DNA of 64,000 bases from Paradevosia shaoguanensis (lineage in GTDB: Bacteria > Pseudomonadota > Alphaproteobacteria > Rhizobiales > Devosiaceae). The notes under the pieces are model-generated. The model was not told the DNA's origin. It was given only the letters and a program-made list of their open reading frames with translations, and did no database searches. The stretch spans positions 3,898,501-3,962,500 of the forward strand of contig NZ_CP068983.1 of NCBI RefSeq assembly GCF_016801025.1. The letters are read 5' to 3'. Below are positions 1 to 11,458 of this stretch, piece by piece (the stretch's first letter is position 1; every line of letters begins with the position of its first letter). The position numbers were made by a program, and so were the translations under genes.

Positions 1-1526
<1,526 letters not shown>

Positions 1527-1532
1527 GCATCA

Positions 1533-1565
1533 GGCTCCCCGCACCGCGGGGAGCCGATTTGTTTT
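1533..1565 (+). terminator. Rho-independent terminator of pyrG
   Basis: A perfect 10-bp stem GGCTCCCCGC / GCGGGGAGCC with loop ACC (1533-1555) is followed by the T-rich tail GATTTGTTTT. It begins seven bases after the pyrG stop codon, so most pyrG transcripts should end here. Confidence 0.85.
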
Positions 1566-1582
1566 GGGGTAGGGACCGCGCT

Positions 1583-1759
1583 ATGGGCGAAATCGTCAGC
1601 CTCAAACTCGTCCGCAAGCGCAAGGCGCGCGACGAGAAGGAAGCCAAGGCTTCCGAAAACCGCATCATATTCGGGCGAACGAGAGCCGAGAAGCAGAAGG
1701 TTGAGGCGGAGCGGGCCTTGGCCGAGCGCAAGATTGAGGGGCATAAGCGCGAGGAATAG
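1583..1759 (+). CDS. DUF4169 family small basic protein
   Basis: A 58-residue protein beginning MGEIVSLKLVRKRKARDE, with the hallmark NRIIFGRTRAEK near its centre and a run of charged Lys/Arg/Glu/Ala residues predicted to form one or two helices. This matches the DUF4169 family of Alphaproteobacteria. Function is unknown; the composition suggests a nucleic-acid- or ribosome-associated protein, which is inference. A longer in-frame start at 1415 would read back through pyrG and its terminator, so the ATG at 1583 is chosen. In relatives this gene commonly sits near pyrG/eno or next to a ribbon-helix-helix gene; I see no such partner here. Confidence 0.8.
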   Translation: MGEIVSLKLVRKRKARDEKEAKASENRIIFGRTRAEKQKVEAERALAERKIEGHKREE

Positions 1760-2195
1760 GAGGATTCTGGGCAGGCTTGGTGGAGCCTGTTGCGGATGCT
1801 CCAGCTTGGGATTCGCTATAACATGGATGGCCTGCGGGAGCTGTGCGGGTCGTGGCAGCTCAAGCCGCGGTGCAGCACTAAAGCGTGAAGATCGGTCGTC
1901 GGGATCGTCGCTCTGCGCAGCCGTTTTGATGGCGCTCGGGGGTGAGGCAATTTGCCTTCTTTTGCAGGGCCTTGGGAACGTGCTTTTCTGTCCTTCCGCG
2001 ATTGTGGATGCGTATTGTCTGCAAGTGTGTTCGCAGAGTTATTATGAGTTATTTTGTCTGGTTTTGTTTCGCTTGAAACCCCGGAGGGGAAGCGATAAGC
2101 CCTAGCCATCTTAAAAGCGTTGGTTCGCGCGCCCCAATTGCCCGCAGAGCTCTCGCTAGCCCGGTCTCCCGACCGGATCGAAGAACAGGCCTGGC
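1760..2195. other. 436-bp gap before the nuo operon; no confident gene
   Basis: The GC content drops around 1960-2070. A 30-codon frame at 1796-1888 (start MLQLGIRYNMDGLREL) and a longer Arg/Ser-rich frame at 1701-2105 are open, but neither has a convincing ribosome site or a recognisable family. The nuo promoter must lie here. A weak candidate is TTGTCT (2015-2020) with TATTAT (2040-2045), but its 19-bp spacing is poor. Confidence 0.4.
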
Positions 2196-2561
2196 ATGAA
2201 CGAATTGCTCAGCAACTACCTGCCTATCGTCCTCTTCATAGGCATTGCCGGCGTCATTGGTTTGGCGCTGCTCGTGGCCCCCTTCATCATCGCGTTCAAG
2301 AAGCCCGATCCTGAGAAGGTTTCCGCCTTCGAAGCCGGTTTCGATGCATTCGATGACGCGCGCATGAAGGTCGACGTCCGATTCTATCTGGTCTCGATTC
2401 TCTTCATCATCTTCGACCTTGAAGTTGCATTCCTTTTCCCCTGGGCGGTGGCCTTCCGGGATGTGGGCTGGTTCGGCTTCTGGTCGATGATGATCTTCCT
2501 GGGCGTTCTGACCGTCGGCTTTATCTACGAATGGCGGAAAGGAGCCTTGGAATGGGATTGA
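2196..2561 (+). CDS. nuoA: NADH-quinone oxidoreductase subunit A
   Basis: A 121-residue inner-membrane subunit of respiratory complex I, first gene of the complete nuoA-N operon. It shows the usual three transmembrane helices: residues 7-30, then a pair starting near [20 protein letters not shown] and ending before [11 protein letters not shown]. The conserved acidic residues of helix 2 (FDLEVAF) and the loop motif [12 protein letters not shown] are present. That loop corresponds to the NuoA segment near the quinone-site cavity. Its stop overlaps the start of nuoB, indicating translational coupling. Confidence 0.95.
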   Translation: MNELLSNYLPIVLFIGIAGVIGLALLVAPFIIAFKKPDPEKVSAFEAGFDAFDDARMKVDVRFYLVSILFIIFDLEVAFLFPWAVAFRDVGWFGFWSMMIFLGVLTVGFIYEWRKGALEWD

Positions 2562-3133
2562 GCGGGCAGGGCGGCACCCTCGTTACGCCGCGTCCGACCG
2601 GCGCGGTCGATCCGCGCACGGGCAAACCGGTTGGCTCCGACGATCCGTTCTTTGCGGGCGTTTCGGACGAGCTGGCGGACAAGGGCTTTCTCGTCACCAC
2701 GGCTTCCCAGCTCATCACCTGGGCGCGCACCGGCTCCCTGATGTGGATGCAGACGGGCCTGGCCTGCTGCGCCGTCGAGATGATGCAGATGTCGATGCCG
2801 CGCTACGATATCGAGCGATTCGGTACTGCGCCGCGCGCTTCGCCGCGCCAGTCCGACGTTCTGATCGTCGCCGGCACGCTGACCAACAAGATGGCTCCCG
2901 CGCTGCGCAAGGTCTACGACCAGATGCCCGAGCCGCGTTACGTGATTTCCATGGGTAGCTGTGCCAACGGGGGCGGGTACTACCACTACTCCTATTCCGT
3001 CGTGCGCGGTTGCGACCGGGTTCTGCCGGTCGACATCTACGTGCCCGGTTGCCCCCCGACCGCGGAAGCGCTGCTCTACGGTATTCTTCTTCTGCAGAAG
3101 AAGATTCGCCGGGACGGTACGATCGAAAGATAG
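2552..3133 (+). CDS. nuoB: NADH-quinone oxidoreductase subunit B (N2 cluster)
   Basis: A 193-residue peripheral-arm subunit carrying the terminal 4Fe-4S cluster N2, which passes electrons to quinone. The cluster cysteines are visible in [11 protein letters not shown] (adjacent pair), GSCANGGG and [11 protein letters not shown] place the start at ATG 2552, which overlaps the nuoA stop and has AAGGAG about 8 bases upstream. An alternative ATG at 2531 would add seven residues (MAERSLG), lies further inside nuoA and has a poorer ribosome site. Confidence 0.95.
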   Translation: MGLSGQGGTLVTPRPTGAVDPRTGKPVGSDDPFFAGVSDELADKGFLVTTASQLITWARTGSLMWMQTGLACCAVEMMQMSMPRYDIERFGTAPRASPRQSDVLIVAGTLTNKMAPALRKVYDQMPEPRYVISMGSCANGGGYYHYSYSVVRGCDRVLPVDIYVPGCPPTAEALLYGILLLQKKIRRDGTIER

Positions 3134-3143
3134 GGCGCCTGTC

Positions 3144-3761
3144 ATGGATGAATCAGCTCAAGTCGAGCCTCTGGCGGATCTCGGCGACTACATTTCGCGT
3201 ACATTGGGAGCGGTGGTTCTGTCGGCCGAAGTCGCATTCGGCGAACTCACCATCGCAGTGGAGAGGACGGCGATAGTAGACGTCGTGCGCTTCCTGCGCG
3301 ATGACGCAAAATGTCGCTTCTTTTCGATCTCGGATGTGTGCGGCGTGGACTATCCCGAGCGCAATCCGCGATTCGATGTGGTCTACCACCTCCTCAGCCC
3401 CGCACTTAATCAGCGCATTCGTGTCAAAGTTGCGGCCGACGATGTCGAGCCGGTGCCGAGCGTCACGGGCGTGTTTCCGGGTGCGAACTGGTTCGAGCGC
3501 GAGACCTACGATCTTTTCGGCGTGCTGTTCTCCGGTCACCCGGACCTGCGCCGCATCCTGACCGATTACGGTTTTGACGGGCATCCGCTCCGCAAGGACT
3601 TCCCGACGACCGGCTTTGTCGAGGTTCGCTATGACGAAGAGCGTAAGCGCGTGGTCTACGAGCCGGTGAAGCTTGCCCAGGAATTCCGCTCTTTCGATTA
3701 CCTGTCCCCGTGGGAAGGCACCGACTACGTCCTGCCCGGCGACGAGAAGGCGAAGCAGTAA
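3144..3761 (+). CDS. nuoC: NADH-quinone oxidoreductase subunit C
   Basis: A 205-residue 30-kDa-type subunit of the complex I peripheral arm. Diagnostic motifs are [21 protein letters not shown] and, near the C-terminus, [13 protein letters not shown] followed by [14 protein letters not shown] and [12 protein letters not shown]. NuoC and NuoD are separate here, unlike the fused NuoCD of E. coli. The start is ATG 3144, ten bases after the nuoB stop; open sequence upstream in the same frame overlaps nuoB and is not used. The stop overlaps the nuoD start (TAATG). Confidence 0.95.
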   Translation: MDESAQVEPLADLGDYISRTLGAVVLSAEVAFGELTIAVERTAIVDVVRFLRDDAKCRFFSISDVCGVDYPERNPRFDVVYHLLSPALNQRIRVKVAADDVEPVPSVTGVFPGANWFERETYDLFGVLFSGHPDLRRILTDYGFDGHPLRKDFPTTGFVEVRYDEERKRVVYEPVKLAQEFRSFDYLSPWEGTDYVLPGDEKAKQ

Positions 3762-4951
3762 TGGCTGAAGTCGAAGTCCGTAACTTTACGATTAACTTTG
3801 GCCCCGTGCATCCGTCCGCGCACGGCGTGCTGCGTTTGATCCTCGAACTCGACGGCGAACTCGTCGAACGTGTGGATCCGCATGTGGGGCTGCTGCATCG
3901 CGGCACCGAGAAGCTGATCGAGGCCAAGACGTATCTGCAGGCCGTGCCCTATTTCGATCGCCTCGACTATGTGGCGCCGATGAACCAGGAGCATGCCTTT
4001 GCCCTGGCCGTCGAAAAGCTGCTCGGGCTCGAAGTGCCGCGCCGTGGCCAGCTCATCCGCGTGCTCTACTCGGAAATCGGGCGCCTCTTGTCGCACCTGA
4101 TGAACGTGACCACGCAGGCCATGGATATCGGCGCGCTGACGCCGCCGCTCTGGGGCTTCGAGCAGCGCGAAAAGCTGATGGTATTCTACGAGCGCGCTTC
4201 GGGTGCCCGCATGCACGCCGCCTATTTCCGTCCCGGCGGGGTCCATCAGGACCTGCCGCAGGACCTCGTGGATGACATCGCCACGTTCTGCGAGGAATTT
4301 CCTGCCGCGCTAGCCGATATCGACCGGCTGCTGACCGGCAACCGCATCTTCAAGCAGCGCAATGCCGACATCGGCGTCGTGTCGCTGGATGACGCGTGGG
4401 CCTGGGGCTTCTCGGGCGTGATGGTCCGTGGCTCGGGCGCGGCCTGGGACCTGCGCAAGTCGCAGCCCTACGAGTGCTACGACGAAATGGAGTTCGACGT
4501 GCCCGTCGGCTCGCATGGCGATTGCTACGACCGCTACCTCATCCGCATGGAAGAGATGCGCCAGTCCAATCGCATCATGCAGCAGTGCATCGAGAAGCTG
4601 AATGCGCCCGAAGGGCAGGGGCCGGTCGCCTCGACGGACGGCAAGGTCGTTCCGCCCAAGCGCGGCGAAATGAAGAAGTCGATGGAAGCCCTGATCCATC
4701 ACTTCAAGCTCTATACCGAAGGCTACAAGGTGCCGGCCGGCGAGGTCTATGCCGCCGTCGAGGCGCCCAAGGGCGAGTTCGGCGTGTATCTGGTTTCGGA
4801 CGGCACCAACCGTCCTTATCGCTGCAAGATCCGTGCTCCGGGCTTTGCGCACCTGCAGGCCATGGATTTCCTGTGCCGCGGCCACATGCTGGCCGACGTC
4901 GCCGCGATCCTCGGTTCGCTCGATATCGTGTTCGGAGAGGTGGATCGCTGA
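3761..4951 (+). CDS. nuoD: NADH-quinone oxidoreductase subunit D (49 kDa)
   Basis: A 396-residue subunit forming the quinone-binding chamber with NuoB. It opens with the family signature [18 protein letters not shown] and [10 protein letters not shown], and ends with the conserved DIVFGEVDR, which lines the quinone site. Histidine and tyrosine of the quinone pocket are in the expected places ([23 protein letters not shown]). The start ATG overlaps the nuoC stop, and its own stop overlaps the nuoE start (TGATG), so nuoC, nuoD and nuoE are translationally coupled. Confidence 0.96.
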   Translation: MAEVEVRNFTINFGPVHPSAHGVLRLILELDGELVERVDPHVGLLHRGTEKLIEAKTYLQAVPYFDRLDYVAPMNQEHAFALAVEKLLGLEVPRRGQLIRVLYSEIGRLLSHLMNVTTQAMDIGALTPPLWGFEQREKLMVFYERASGARMHAAYFRPGGVHQDLPQDLVDDIATFCEEFPAALADIDRLLTGNRIFKQRNADIGVVSLDDAWAWGFSGVMVRGSGAAWDLRKSQPYECYDEMEFDVPVGSHGDCYDRYLIRMEEMRQSNRIMQQCIEKLNAPEGQGPVASTDGKVVPPKRGEMKKSMEALIHHFKLYTEGYKVPAGEVYAAVEAPKGEFGVYLVSDGTNRPYRCKIRAPGFAHLQAMDFLCRGHMLADVAAILGSLDIVFGEVDR

Positions 4952-6159
4952 TGAGTGTGCGGCGCCTAGCGGACGAGTCGGTTCAGCCGGCCTCCTTCGC
5001 CTTCACCAGGGAAAACGAGAGCTGGGCTCGCGCCAAGATGGCGGAGTATCCGGCCGGTCGCCAGCAGTCCGCGGTCATTCCGCTGCTGATGCGCGCGCAG
5101 GATCAGGATGGCTGGATTTCCCGCGCCACCATCGAGCATGTCGCGACCATGCTGGGCATGGCCTATATCCGCGTGCTGGAAGTGGCGACGTTCTACACCC
5201 AGTTCCAGCTCGCGCCGGTCGGCTCGCGCGCCCATATCCAGGTGTGCGGCACCACGCCCTGCATGCTGCGCGGTGCGGAAGACCTGCGCGAAGTCTGCCA
5301 GCGCAAGATTCATCATGATCCGCATACGGTGAGCGAAGACGGCACGCTGTCCTGGGAAGAGGTCGAGTGCCTGGGCGCCTGCGTCAATGCACCGATGGTC
5401 GCGATCTTTCACGACACCTATGAAGACCTGACTCCGCAGCGGCTCGAAGAGATCATCGACGAGTTCCAGGCGGGCAGGGGCGATCAGGTTCCCACCGGCC
5501 CACAGATCAAGCGCTCGTTCTCCGCGCCCGAGGCCGGCCGCACGACGCTGCTGATTGAACCCACCGCCAAGCGCGAAAAGTTCGTGCCGCCGCCGGCGCC
5601 CGAGGCGCCTGCCGCTGCTGCGCCTGCAACCGCCGCCGTTGCGGCACCTGCCAAGAAGGAAGACCCTGCACCGACCACTCCGGGCCGCAAGCGCCAGGTT
5701 TCCGAGGAAGCCGCGCCTGCGCTCAAGGCACCGGCCCGCGCCAAAAAGGTGTCGGTTGAAAAGGCCGAGGGCGAGCGCGTGGCGGCCGACAAGGCTGCCA
5801 AGGCCGACGGCAAGCCTGCGCGCGCCATGCGCGAGGATGCGACCGGGGCTGAATCCAAGGCCGGCAAGCTCGATGGCGGCGCTGCGGTTCCGCTGTTCAA
5901 GGCGCCGGAAGGCGCGGCCAGGGACGATCTCAAGATGATTTCGGGCGTTGGCCCGGTGCTCGAAGGCAAGCTCAATGCCATCGGCATCATCACCTTCGCC
6001 CAGGTCGCGGCCATGAAGAAGGCCGACATCGCCAGGCTCGAATCCCATCTCGCTTTCCCCGGACGGGTGGAGCGTGACGAGTGGATCAAGCAGGCCAAGG
6101 CGCTCGCGAAGGGCGGCGAGGCTGAATACATCCGCGTCTTCGGCAAGAAGCCGCGCTAG
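4951..6159 (+). CDS. nuoE: NADH-quinone oxidoreductase subunit E with C-terminal helix-hairpin-helix extension
   Basis: A 402-residue protein, about twice the length of a minimal NuoE. Residues 1-175 form the thioredoxin-like 2Fe-2S (N1a) domain, with cluster cysteines in [11 protein letters not shown] and [12 protein letters not shown]. Next comes a long low-complexity Ala/Pro/Lys linker (about 200-320). The last ~75 residues form a separate helix-hairpin-helix-type domain beginning [20 protein letters not shown] and ending [11 protein letters not shown]. Long NuoE proteins with such a tail are known in Rhizobiales; the role of the tail is not known to me. The start at 4951 overlaps the nuoD stop. 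Confidence 0.93.
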   Translation: MSVRRLADESVQPASFAFTRENESWARAKMAEYPAGRQQSAVIPLLMRAQDQDGWISRATIEHVATMLGMAYIRVLEVATFYTQFQLAPVGSRAHIQVCGTTPCMLRGAEDLREVCQRKIHHDPHTVSEDGTLSWEEVECLGACVNAPMVAIFHDTYEDLTPQRLEEIIDEFQAGRGDQVPTGPQIKRSFSAPEAGRTTLLIEPTAKREKFVPPPAPEAPAAAAPATAAVAAPAKKEDPAPTTPGRKRQVSEEAAPALKAPARAKKVSVEKAEGERVAADKAAKADGKPARAMREDATGAESKAGKLDGGAAVPLFKAPEGAARDDLKMISGVGPVLEGKLNAIGIITFAQVAAMKKADIARLESHLAFPGRVERDEWIKQAKALAKGGEAEYIRVFGKKPR

Positions 6160-6171
6160 GGGGTGTGAGAG

Positions 6172-7479
6172 ATGCTTGCAGATAAAGACCGCATTTTCAC
6201 CAACCTCTATGGCCAGGGCGACTGGCGGCTCGAAGGCGCGCGCAAGCGCGGCGCCTGGTCGGGCACCAAGGAGTTCATCGAGTCCGGCCGCGACTGGATC
6301 ACCAACGAGGTCAAGGCCTCGGGCTTACGCGGCCGCGGCGGCGCCGGTTTCCCGACCGCGCTCAAGTGGACCTTCATGCCGAAGGTCTCGGACGGTCGTC
6401 CGCATTACCTCCTGGTCAATGCCGACGAATCCGAGCCCGGCACCTGCAAGGATCGCGAGATCCTGCGCCACGATCCGCACCATCTGGTCGAGGGCTGCCT
6501 GCTGGCCGCCCGCGCCATGGATGCGCATACCGCTTTCATCTATGTGCGCGGCGAATTCATCCGCGAGCGGCAGCATCTGGAGCACGCCGTTCAGGAGGCC
6601 TATGACGCCAGGCTGATCGGCAAGAACAACATCCACGGCTGGGATCTGGACATCATCGTCCACCACGGCGCCGGCGCCTATATCTGCGGCGAAGAAACCG
6701 CCCTGATGGAATCGCTGGAAGGCAAGAAGGGCCAGCCGCGCCTCAAGCCGCCGTTCCCGGCCGGCATGGGCGTCTATGGCAACCCGACCACGGTCAACAA
6801 CGTGGAGTCGATCGCCGTCGTCCCTGAAATCCTGCGCCGCTCCGGCGCGTGGTTCGCCTCGATCGGCCGCGCCAACAATACCGGCACCAAGCTCATGTGC
6901 GTCTCCGGCCACGTCAACCAGCCGGCGACCTTCGAGGAAGCCATGGGCGTTACGTTCGAAGAGATCATCGAGAAGCATTGCGGCGGTATCCGCGGCGGTT
7001 GGGATAACCTGCTGGCCGTGATCCCCGGCGGCGCCTCGGTGCCCTGCGTGCCCGGCGAGAAGATCCGCAACGCGGTGATGGATTTCGACGGGCTGCGCGA
7101 AGTGGGTTCCTCGCTCGGCACTGCCGCCGTCATCGTGATGGACAAGCAGACCGACATCATCAAGGCCATCTGGCGTCTCTCGGCGTTCTACAAGCACGAG
7201 AGCTGCGGCCAGTGCACGCCGTGCCGCGAAGGCACGGGCTGGATGATGCGCGTGATGGAGCGCATGGTCGAAGGGCGCGCCCAGAAGCGCGAGATCGACA
7301 TGCTGTTCGAAGTGACCAAGCAGGTCGAAGGCCACACCATCTGCGCCCTTGGCGACGCTGCGGCCTGGCCGATCCAGGGCCTCATCCGCAACTTCCGTCA
7401 CGTGATCGAAGAGCGGATCGACGCCTATACCTACAATTCGACCTCCGAGGGCGCCGTGCCCTCGATCGCGGCGGAATAA
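6172..7479 (+). CDS. nuoF: NADH-quinone oxidoreductase subunit F (NADH/FMN site)
   Basis: A 435-residue catalytic subunit that binds NADH and FMN and holds the 4Fe-4S cluster N3. The glycine-rich nucleotide segment [16 protein letters not shown], the FMN-site stretch [18 protein letters not shown] and [19 protein letters not shown] are all present. Cluster ligands appear in [11 protein letters not shown] plus the downstream cysteine in [13 protein letters not shown]. It starts 12 bases after the nuoE stop. Confidence 0.97.
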   Translation: MLADKDRIFTNLYGQGDWRLEGARKRGAWSGTKEFIESGRDWITNEVKASGLRGRGGAGFPTALKWTFMPKVSDGRPHYLLVNADESEPGTCKDREILRHDPHHLVEGCLLAARAMDAHTAFIYVRGEFIRERQHLEHAVQEAYDARLIGKNNIHGWDLDIIVHHGAGAYICGEETALMESLEGKKGQPRLKPPFPAGMGVYGNPTTVNNVESIAVVPEILRRSGAWFASIGRANNTGTKLMCVSGHVNQPATFEEAMGVTFEEIIEKHCGGIRGGWDNLLAVIPGGASVPCVPGEKIRNAVMDFDGLREVGSSLGTAAVIVMDKQTDIIKAIWRLSAFYKHESCGQCTPCREGTGWMMRVMERMVEGRAQKREIDMLFEVTKQVEGHTICALGDAAAWPIQGLIRNFRHVIEERIDAYTYNSTSEGAVPSIAAE

Positions 7480-7482
7480 GCC

Positions 7483-7743
7483 ATGGGACGAAAATCCGAG
7501 GCTGAGATCATGGCGCGCGGGTTGGACAATGTCTGCACGGGCATTGCCTGGCTGGTGATCGCCGCCATCGGTTTCTTCGTCGTGCTCGCCAATGACCCGA
7601 ACAATGCCTGGCTGACTGCCGGCATTGCCGTCGTGGCGGGATTTTACGCCATTTCCGGCAGTGGGCCGTTCGCGCGGCTGCTGCGGGCGCCGGGCACTGC
7701 CCTGGCATTTCTCGTACGCTCCGGTTTGGGAGGCGGCAGGTAA
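7483..7743 (+). CDS. Small two-helix membrane protein between nuoF and nuoG
   Basis: An 86-residue protein with two predicted transmembrane segments (about residues 18-35, TGIAWLVIAAIGFFVVLAN, and 40-58, WLTAGIAVVAGFYAISGSG), then a short Arg-containing tail ending LVRSGLGGGR. I do not recognise a named family. An ATG at 7510, giving 77 residues starting MARGLDNV, has GAGG at good spacing and may be the true start; the ATG at 7483 lacks an obvious ribosome site. It has GC-rich codon use and lies 3 bp after nuoF and 3 bp before nuoG, so it is cotranscribed with complex I. A complex I assembly or accessory role is inference from position only. Confidence 0.7.
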   Translation: MGRKSEAEIMARGLDNVCTGIAWLVIAAIGFFVVLANDPNNAWLTAGIAVVAGFYAISGSGPFARLLRAPGTALAFLVRSGLGGGR

Positions 7744-7746
7744 GTC

Positions 7747-9852
7747 ATGGCAAGCATTAAAGTCGACGGCCAACTCGTAGAAGTTCCGGACTATTTCACG
7801 CTGATGCAGGCCGCAGAGGCCGCCGGTGCCGAAATCCCGCGCTTCTGTTACCACGAACGCCTCTCGGTGGCCGGCAATTGCCGCATGTGTCTGGTTGAAG
7901 TGAAGGGCGGGCCGCCGAAGCCGCAGGCTTCGTGCGCCATGTCGGTCAAGGACCTGCGCCCGGGCCCGAACGGCGAGCCGCCCGAAATGTTCACCAATAC
8001 GCCGATGGTCAAGAAGGCGCGCGAAGGGGTGATGGAGTTCCTGCTCATCAACCACCCGCTCGATTGCCCGATCTGCGACCAGGGCGGGGAGTGCGACCTC
8101 CAGGACCAGGCCATGGCCTATGGCGTGGACAAGAGCCGCTTCTTCGAGAACAAGCGCGCCGTCGAGGACAAGTATCTTGGCCCCCTGGTCAAGACCTCGA
8201 TGAACCGCTGCATTCACTGCACGCGCTGCGTCCGTTTCACCACGGAAGTCGCCGGTATTTCCGAGATGGGCCTCGTCGGTCGCGGTGAAGACGCCGAGAT
8301 CACCAGCTATCTCGAGCGCGCGCTCACCAGCGAGCTGCAGGGCAATATCATCGACCTGTGCCCGGTCGGCGCGCTGACCTCCAAGCCCTATGCCTTCCAC
8401 GGCCGTCCGTGGGAGCTGACCAAGACGGAATCCATCGACGTGATGGATGCCGTTGGCTCCAACATCCGCGTCGACAGCCGTGGCCGCGAAGTCATGCGCT
8501 TCCTGCCGCGCATCAACGAGGCGATCAACGAGGAGTGGATTTCGGATAAGACCCGGTTCGTCTGGGATGGCCTCAAGTCCCAGCGTCTGGATCGTCCCTA
8601 TGTCCGCAAGGGCGGCAAACTCAAGGCCGCGTCGTGGGAAGAGGCGTTCGCCGCCGTCGCCGCGCAGGTCAAGAAGGCTGGCAGCCGTGTTGGCGCCATC
8701 GCCGGTGACCTTGCCGCCGTCGAAGAGATGTACGCGCTCAAGGCGCTGCTGGCTTCGCTCGGCTCGGGCATGACCGATGTACGTCCGGCTATGTCGGGCA
8801 TCGATCCCTCGATGCCGCGTTCGGCCTATATCTTCAATCCGACCATTGCGGGCATCGAAGAAGCCGACGCCATTCTCATCATCGGCTCGAACCCGCGCCG
8901 CGAGGCTGCGGTGCTCAATGCCCGCATCCGCAAGAACTGGCGGACCAAGGGTAGCCCGATCGCCGTTATCGGCGAGCAGGCCGACCTGACCTATCCCTAC
9001 GAGTATCTGGGCGAAGGCTTTGAAACCCTTGCCGATCTCGCTGCCGGGAAGGGTGCTTTTGCCGAAGTGCTCAAGAAGGCGACCAAGCCGCTCATCATCG
9101 TGGGCGAGGGCGCGGTTTCGCACGCAACGCTGGGCAAGCAGCCGGGCCGCGACGTGATCGCGCTGGCCTCCAAGCTCGCGACCTCTGGCGAGGCCTTGGC
9201 CGAAGGCTGGAATGGCTTCGCGCTGCTCCACAACGCCGCCTCGCGCGTCGGCGGCATCGACATCGGCTTCGTGCCGCATGACGGTGGCGTCTGCTCGGCC
9301 GACCAGATCGGCCTGGCCGGCAAGGGCGAGCTCGACGTGCTGTTCCTGCTCGGCGCCGATGAATACGACATGTCGGCCATGGGCAAAGCGTTCGTCGTCT
9401 ATATCGGCACGCATGGCGATGCCGGCGCCCACCGCGCCGACGTGATCCTGCCGGCGGCGACCTATACCGAAAGGAGCGGCACCTACGTCAATACGGAAGG
9501 CCGCGTGCAGATGACCAACCGGGCGGTGTTCCCGCCGGGCGAGGCCAAGGAAGACTGGGCCATCATCCGCGCGCTCTCGGCCGTCATCGGCAAGCCGCTG
9601 CCGTTCAACTCGCTCCAGCAACTGCGCGCTGCGATCTATGCCGAATTCCCGCACCTTGCCCGGATCGACCAGATCCGCGCCGGCAGCGTGGACGACGTCA
9701 GGAGACTGGCCAAGGCCGGCATCAAGACCAAGTCGGCCAAGTTCGCCTCGCCGGTCAGCGAGTTCTACCTCACCAACCCGATTGCGCGGGCTTCGGCCGT
9801 GATGGGCGAATGCGCCCAGATGGCTGCCGGTCTCAAGCAGGCGGCGGAATAA
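7747..9852 (+). CDS. nuoG: NADH-quinone oxidoreductase subunit G
   Basis: A 701-residue subunit and the largest of the peripheral arm. The N-terminal ferredoxin-type domain carries N1b ligands (FCYHERLSVAGNCRMCLVEV, then SCAMSV). The His-Cys motif HPLDCPICDQGGECDLQ supplies N5, and CIHCTRCVRF with DLCPVGALTSKP supplies N4. The C-terminal two-thirds is a molybdopterin-oxidoreductase-like domain without a cofactor role in complex I, ending in a short tail (MAAGLKQAAE). Length is normal for Rhizobiales. Confidence 0.96.
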   Translation: MASIKVDGQLVEVPDYFTLMQAAEAAGAEIPRFCYHERLSVAGNCRMCLVEVKGGPPKPQASCAMSVKDLRPGPNGEPPEMFTNTPMVKKAREGVMEFLLINHPLDCPICDQGGECDLQDQAMAYGVDKSRFFENKRAVEDKYLGPLVKTSMNRCIHCTRCVRFTTEVAGISEMGLVGRGEDAEITSYLERALTSELQGNIIDLCPVGALTSKPYAFHGRPWELTKTESIDVMDAVGSNIRVDSRGREVMRFLPRINEAINEEWISDKTRFVWDGLKSQRLDRPYVRKGGKLKAASWEEAFAAVAAQVKKAGSRVGAIAGDLAAVEEMYALKALLASLGSGMTDVRPAMSGIDPSMPRSAYIFNPTIAGIEEADAILIIGSNPRREAAVLNARIRKNWRTKGSPIAVIGEQADLTYPYEYLGEGFETLADLAAGKGAFAEVLKKATKPLIIVGEGAVSHATLGKQPGRDVIALASKLATSGEALAEGWNGFALLHNAASRVGGIDIGFVPHDGGVCSADQIGLAGKGELDVLFLLGADEYDMSAMGKAFVVYIGTHGDAGAHRADVILPAATYTERSGTYVNTEGRVQMTNRAVFPPGEAKEDWAIIRALSAVIGKPLPFNSLQQLRAAIYAEFPHLARIDQIRAGSVDDVRRLAKAGIKTKSAKFASPVSEFYLTNPIARASAVMGECAQMAAGLKQAAE

Positions 9853-9861
9853 GGAAGCAAG

Positions 9862-10959
9862 ATGGACTTCGTTGTTTCAGCGCTGAACTACCTGCTCGGC
9901 ATCCCGATCCTCGGATGGGGTGACACGGTCGGCTTCGTCTACAAGGCGCTGCTGCTGCTCGTGGCGCTGCTGGTCTTCACCGCCTTCATCCTGCTGGCCG
10001 ACCGCAAGGTCTGGGCTGCCGTGCAGATCCGTCGCGGCCCCAACGTCGTGGGCGCCTTCGGCCTGCTGCAGAGCTTTGCCGACCTCCTGAAGTTCGTCTT
10101 CAAGGAGCCGATGGTTCCGGCCGGCGCCGACAAGGTGCCGTTCCTCCTGGCGCCGTTCGTCACGGTGCTGCTGGCGCTTTCGGCGTGGGCGGTGATCCCG
10201 CTCGACCAGGGCTGGGTGATGGCCGATATCAATGTCGGCATCCTCTATATCCTGGCGATCTCCTCGCTCGGCGTTTACGGCGTCATCATGGGCGGCTGGG
10301 CGTCGAACTCGAAATACGCCTTCCTGGGCGCGCTCCGCTCGGCGGCGCAGATGGTTTCCTACGAAGTCTCGATCGGCTTCGTGATCGTGACCGTGCTGCT
10401 CTGCGTGGGCTCGCTCAACCTCAGCGACATCGTGATCGCGCAGCGCGAAATGGGCCTGGCCCATATGCTCGGCGTGCCGTGGCTCAGCTTCCTAAACTGG
10501 TTCTGGCTGCCGCTCTTCCCGATGTTCATTATCTTCTTCATCTCGGCCCTCGCCGAGACGAACCGCCCGCCGTTCGACCTGCCGGAAGGCGAGTCCGAGC
10601 TCGTGGCCGGCTTCATGGTCGAGTATTCGTCCACGCCCTACGTGATGTTCATGCTGGGCGAGTATGTCTCGATCATCCTGATGTGCGCCATGACCACGAT
10701 CCTTTTCCTCGGAGGCTGGTCTTCGCCCATCGAGCTGCCGCCGTTCACCTGGATCCCGGGCGTCGTCTGGTTCGTCATCAAGCTCTGCCTCGTGTTCTTC
10801 ATGTTCGCGATGGTGAAGGCCTTCGTGCCCCGCTACCGCTATGACCAACTCATGCGGCTCGGCTGGAAGGTGTTCCTGCCCATTTCCCTGGCGGCCGTCG
10901 TTATCGTCGCCTTCGTTCTCCAGCTCACCGGCTGGGGCTGGCATGGAGGAGTGGCCTGA
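9862..10959 (+). CDS. nuoH: NADH-quinone oxidoreductase subunit H
   Basis: A 365-residue inner-membrane subunit linking the quinone site to the proton-pumping arm, with about eight hydrophobic segments. Conserved motifs include [35 protein letters not shown] and the loop [23 protein letters not shown], which faces the quinone cavity, followed by [14 protein letters not shown]. It starts nine bases after nuoG. Confidence 0.96.
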   Translation: MDFVVSALNYLLGIPILGWGDTVGFVYKALLLLVALLVFTAFILLADRKVWAAVQIRRGPNVVGAFGLLQSFADLLKFVFKEPMVPAGADKVPFLLAPFVTVLLALSAWAVIPLDQGWVMADINVGILYILAISSLGVYGVIMGGWASNSKYAFLGALRSAAQMVSYEVSIGFVIVTVLLCVGSLNLSDIVIAQREMGLAHMLGVPWLSFLNWFWLPLFPMFIIFFISALAETNRPPFDLPEGESELVAGFMVEYSSTPYVMFMLGEYVSIILMCAMTTILFLGGWSSPIELPPFTWIPGVVWFVIKLCLVFFMFAMVKAFVPRYRYDQLMRLGWKVFLPISLAAVVIVAFVLQLTGWGWHGGVA

Positions 10960-10960
10960 T

Positions 10961-11443
10961 ATGCGCCAGTTCCTGAATTCGCTGCTGCTCAAGGAGTTCG
11001 TATCGGCTTTCGCCTTGTCGATGCGCTACTTCTTCAGCCCGAAGCCCACCATCAACTATCCCTTCGAGAAGGGGCACGTGAGCCCGCGTTTCCGCGGTGA
11101 GCACGCGCTGCGCCGCTACCCCAACGGGGAAGAGCGCTGCATCGCCTGCAAACTGTGCGAAGCGATCTGCCCGGCCCAGGCCATCACCATCGAAGCCGGC
11201 CCGCGCCAGAACGACGGCACCCGCCGCACGGTGCGCTACGACATCGACATGGTGAAGTGCATCTATTGCGGCTTCTGCCAGGAAGCCTGCCCGGTGGATG
11301 CGATCGTGGAAGGCCCGAACTTCGAGTTCGCGACCGAAACCCGCGAAGAGCTCTATTTCAGCAAGGAAAAGCTCCTTGCCAACGGCGACCGGTGGGAGCG
11401 CGAAATCGCGCGCAATCTCTCGCTCGACGCGCCCTACAGGTAA
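10961..11443 (+). CDS. nuoI: NADH-quinone oxidoreductase subunit I
   Basis: A 160-residue peripheral subunit with two 4Fe-4S clusters (N6a, N6b). The two ferredoxin motifs are [16 protein letters not shown] and [16 protein letters not shown], and the N-terminal amphipathic stretch [17 protein letters not shown] anchors it to the membrane arm. The ATG at 10961, immediately after the nuoH stop, is chosen; the longer open frame from 10841 lies within nuoH. Confidence 0.96.
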   Translation: MRQFLNSLLLKEFVSAFALSMRYFFSPKPTINYPFEKGHVSPRFRGEHALRRYPNGEERCIACKLCEAICPAQAITIEAGPRQNDGTRRTVRYDIDMVKCIYCGFCQEACPVDAIVEGPNFEFATETREELYFSKEKLLANGDRWEREIARNLSLDAPYR

Positions 11444-11458
11444 GGACAGGACCATAAT

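Noticed and set aside
1796-1888. A 30-codon frame after DUF4169
   Set aside because: Only a distant GGAG precedes it, no promoter is visible, and composition gives no support; kept only as part of the gap description.
1701-2105. A 134-codon frame (MRRSGPWPSARLRG...) between DUF4169 and nuoA
   Set aside because: It starts inside DUF4169, is rich in Ser, Arg, Gly and Cys, has no ribosome site and no family resemblance.
6325-9654. A 1109-codon open frame on the minus strand opposite nuoF-nuoG
   Set aside because: It is antisense to two well-identified genes. Its His/Arg/Asp/Ala-rich composition is typical of the opposite strand of GC-rich coding DNA.
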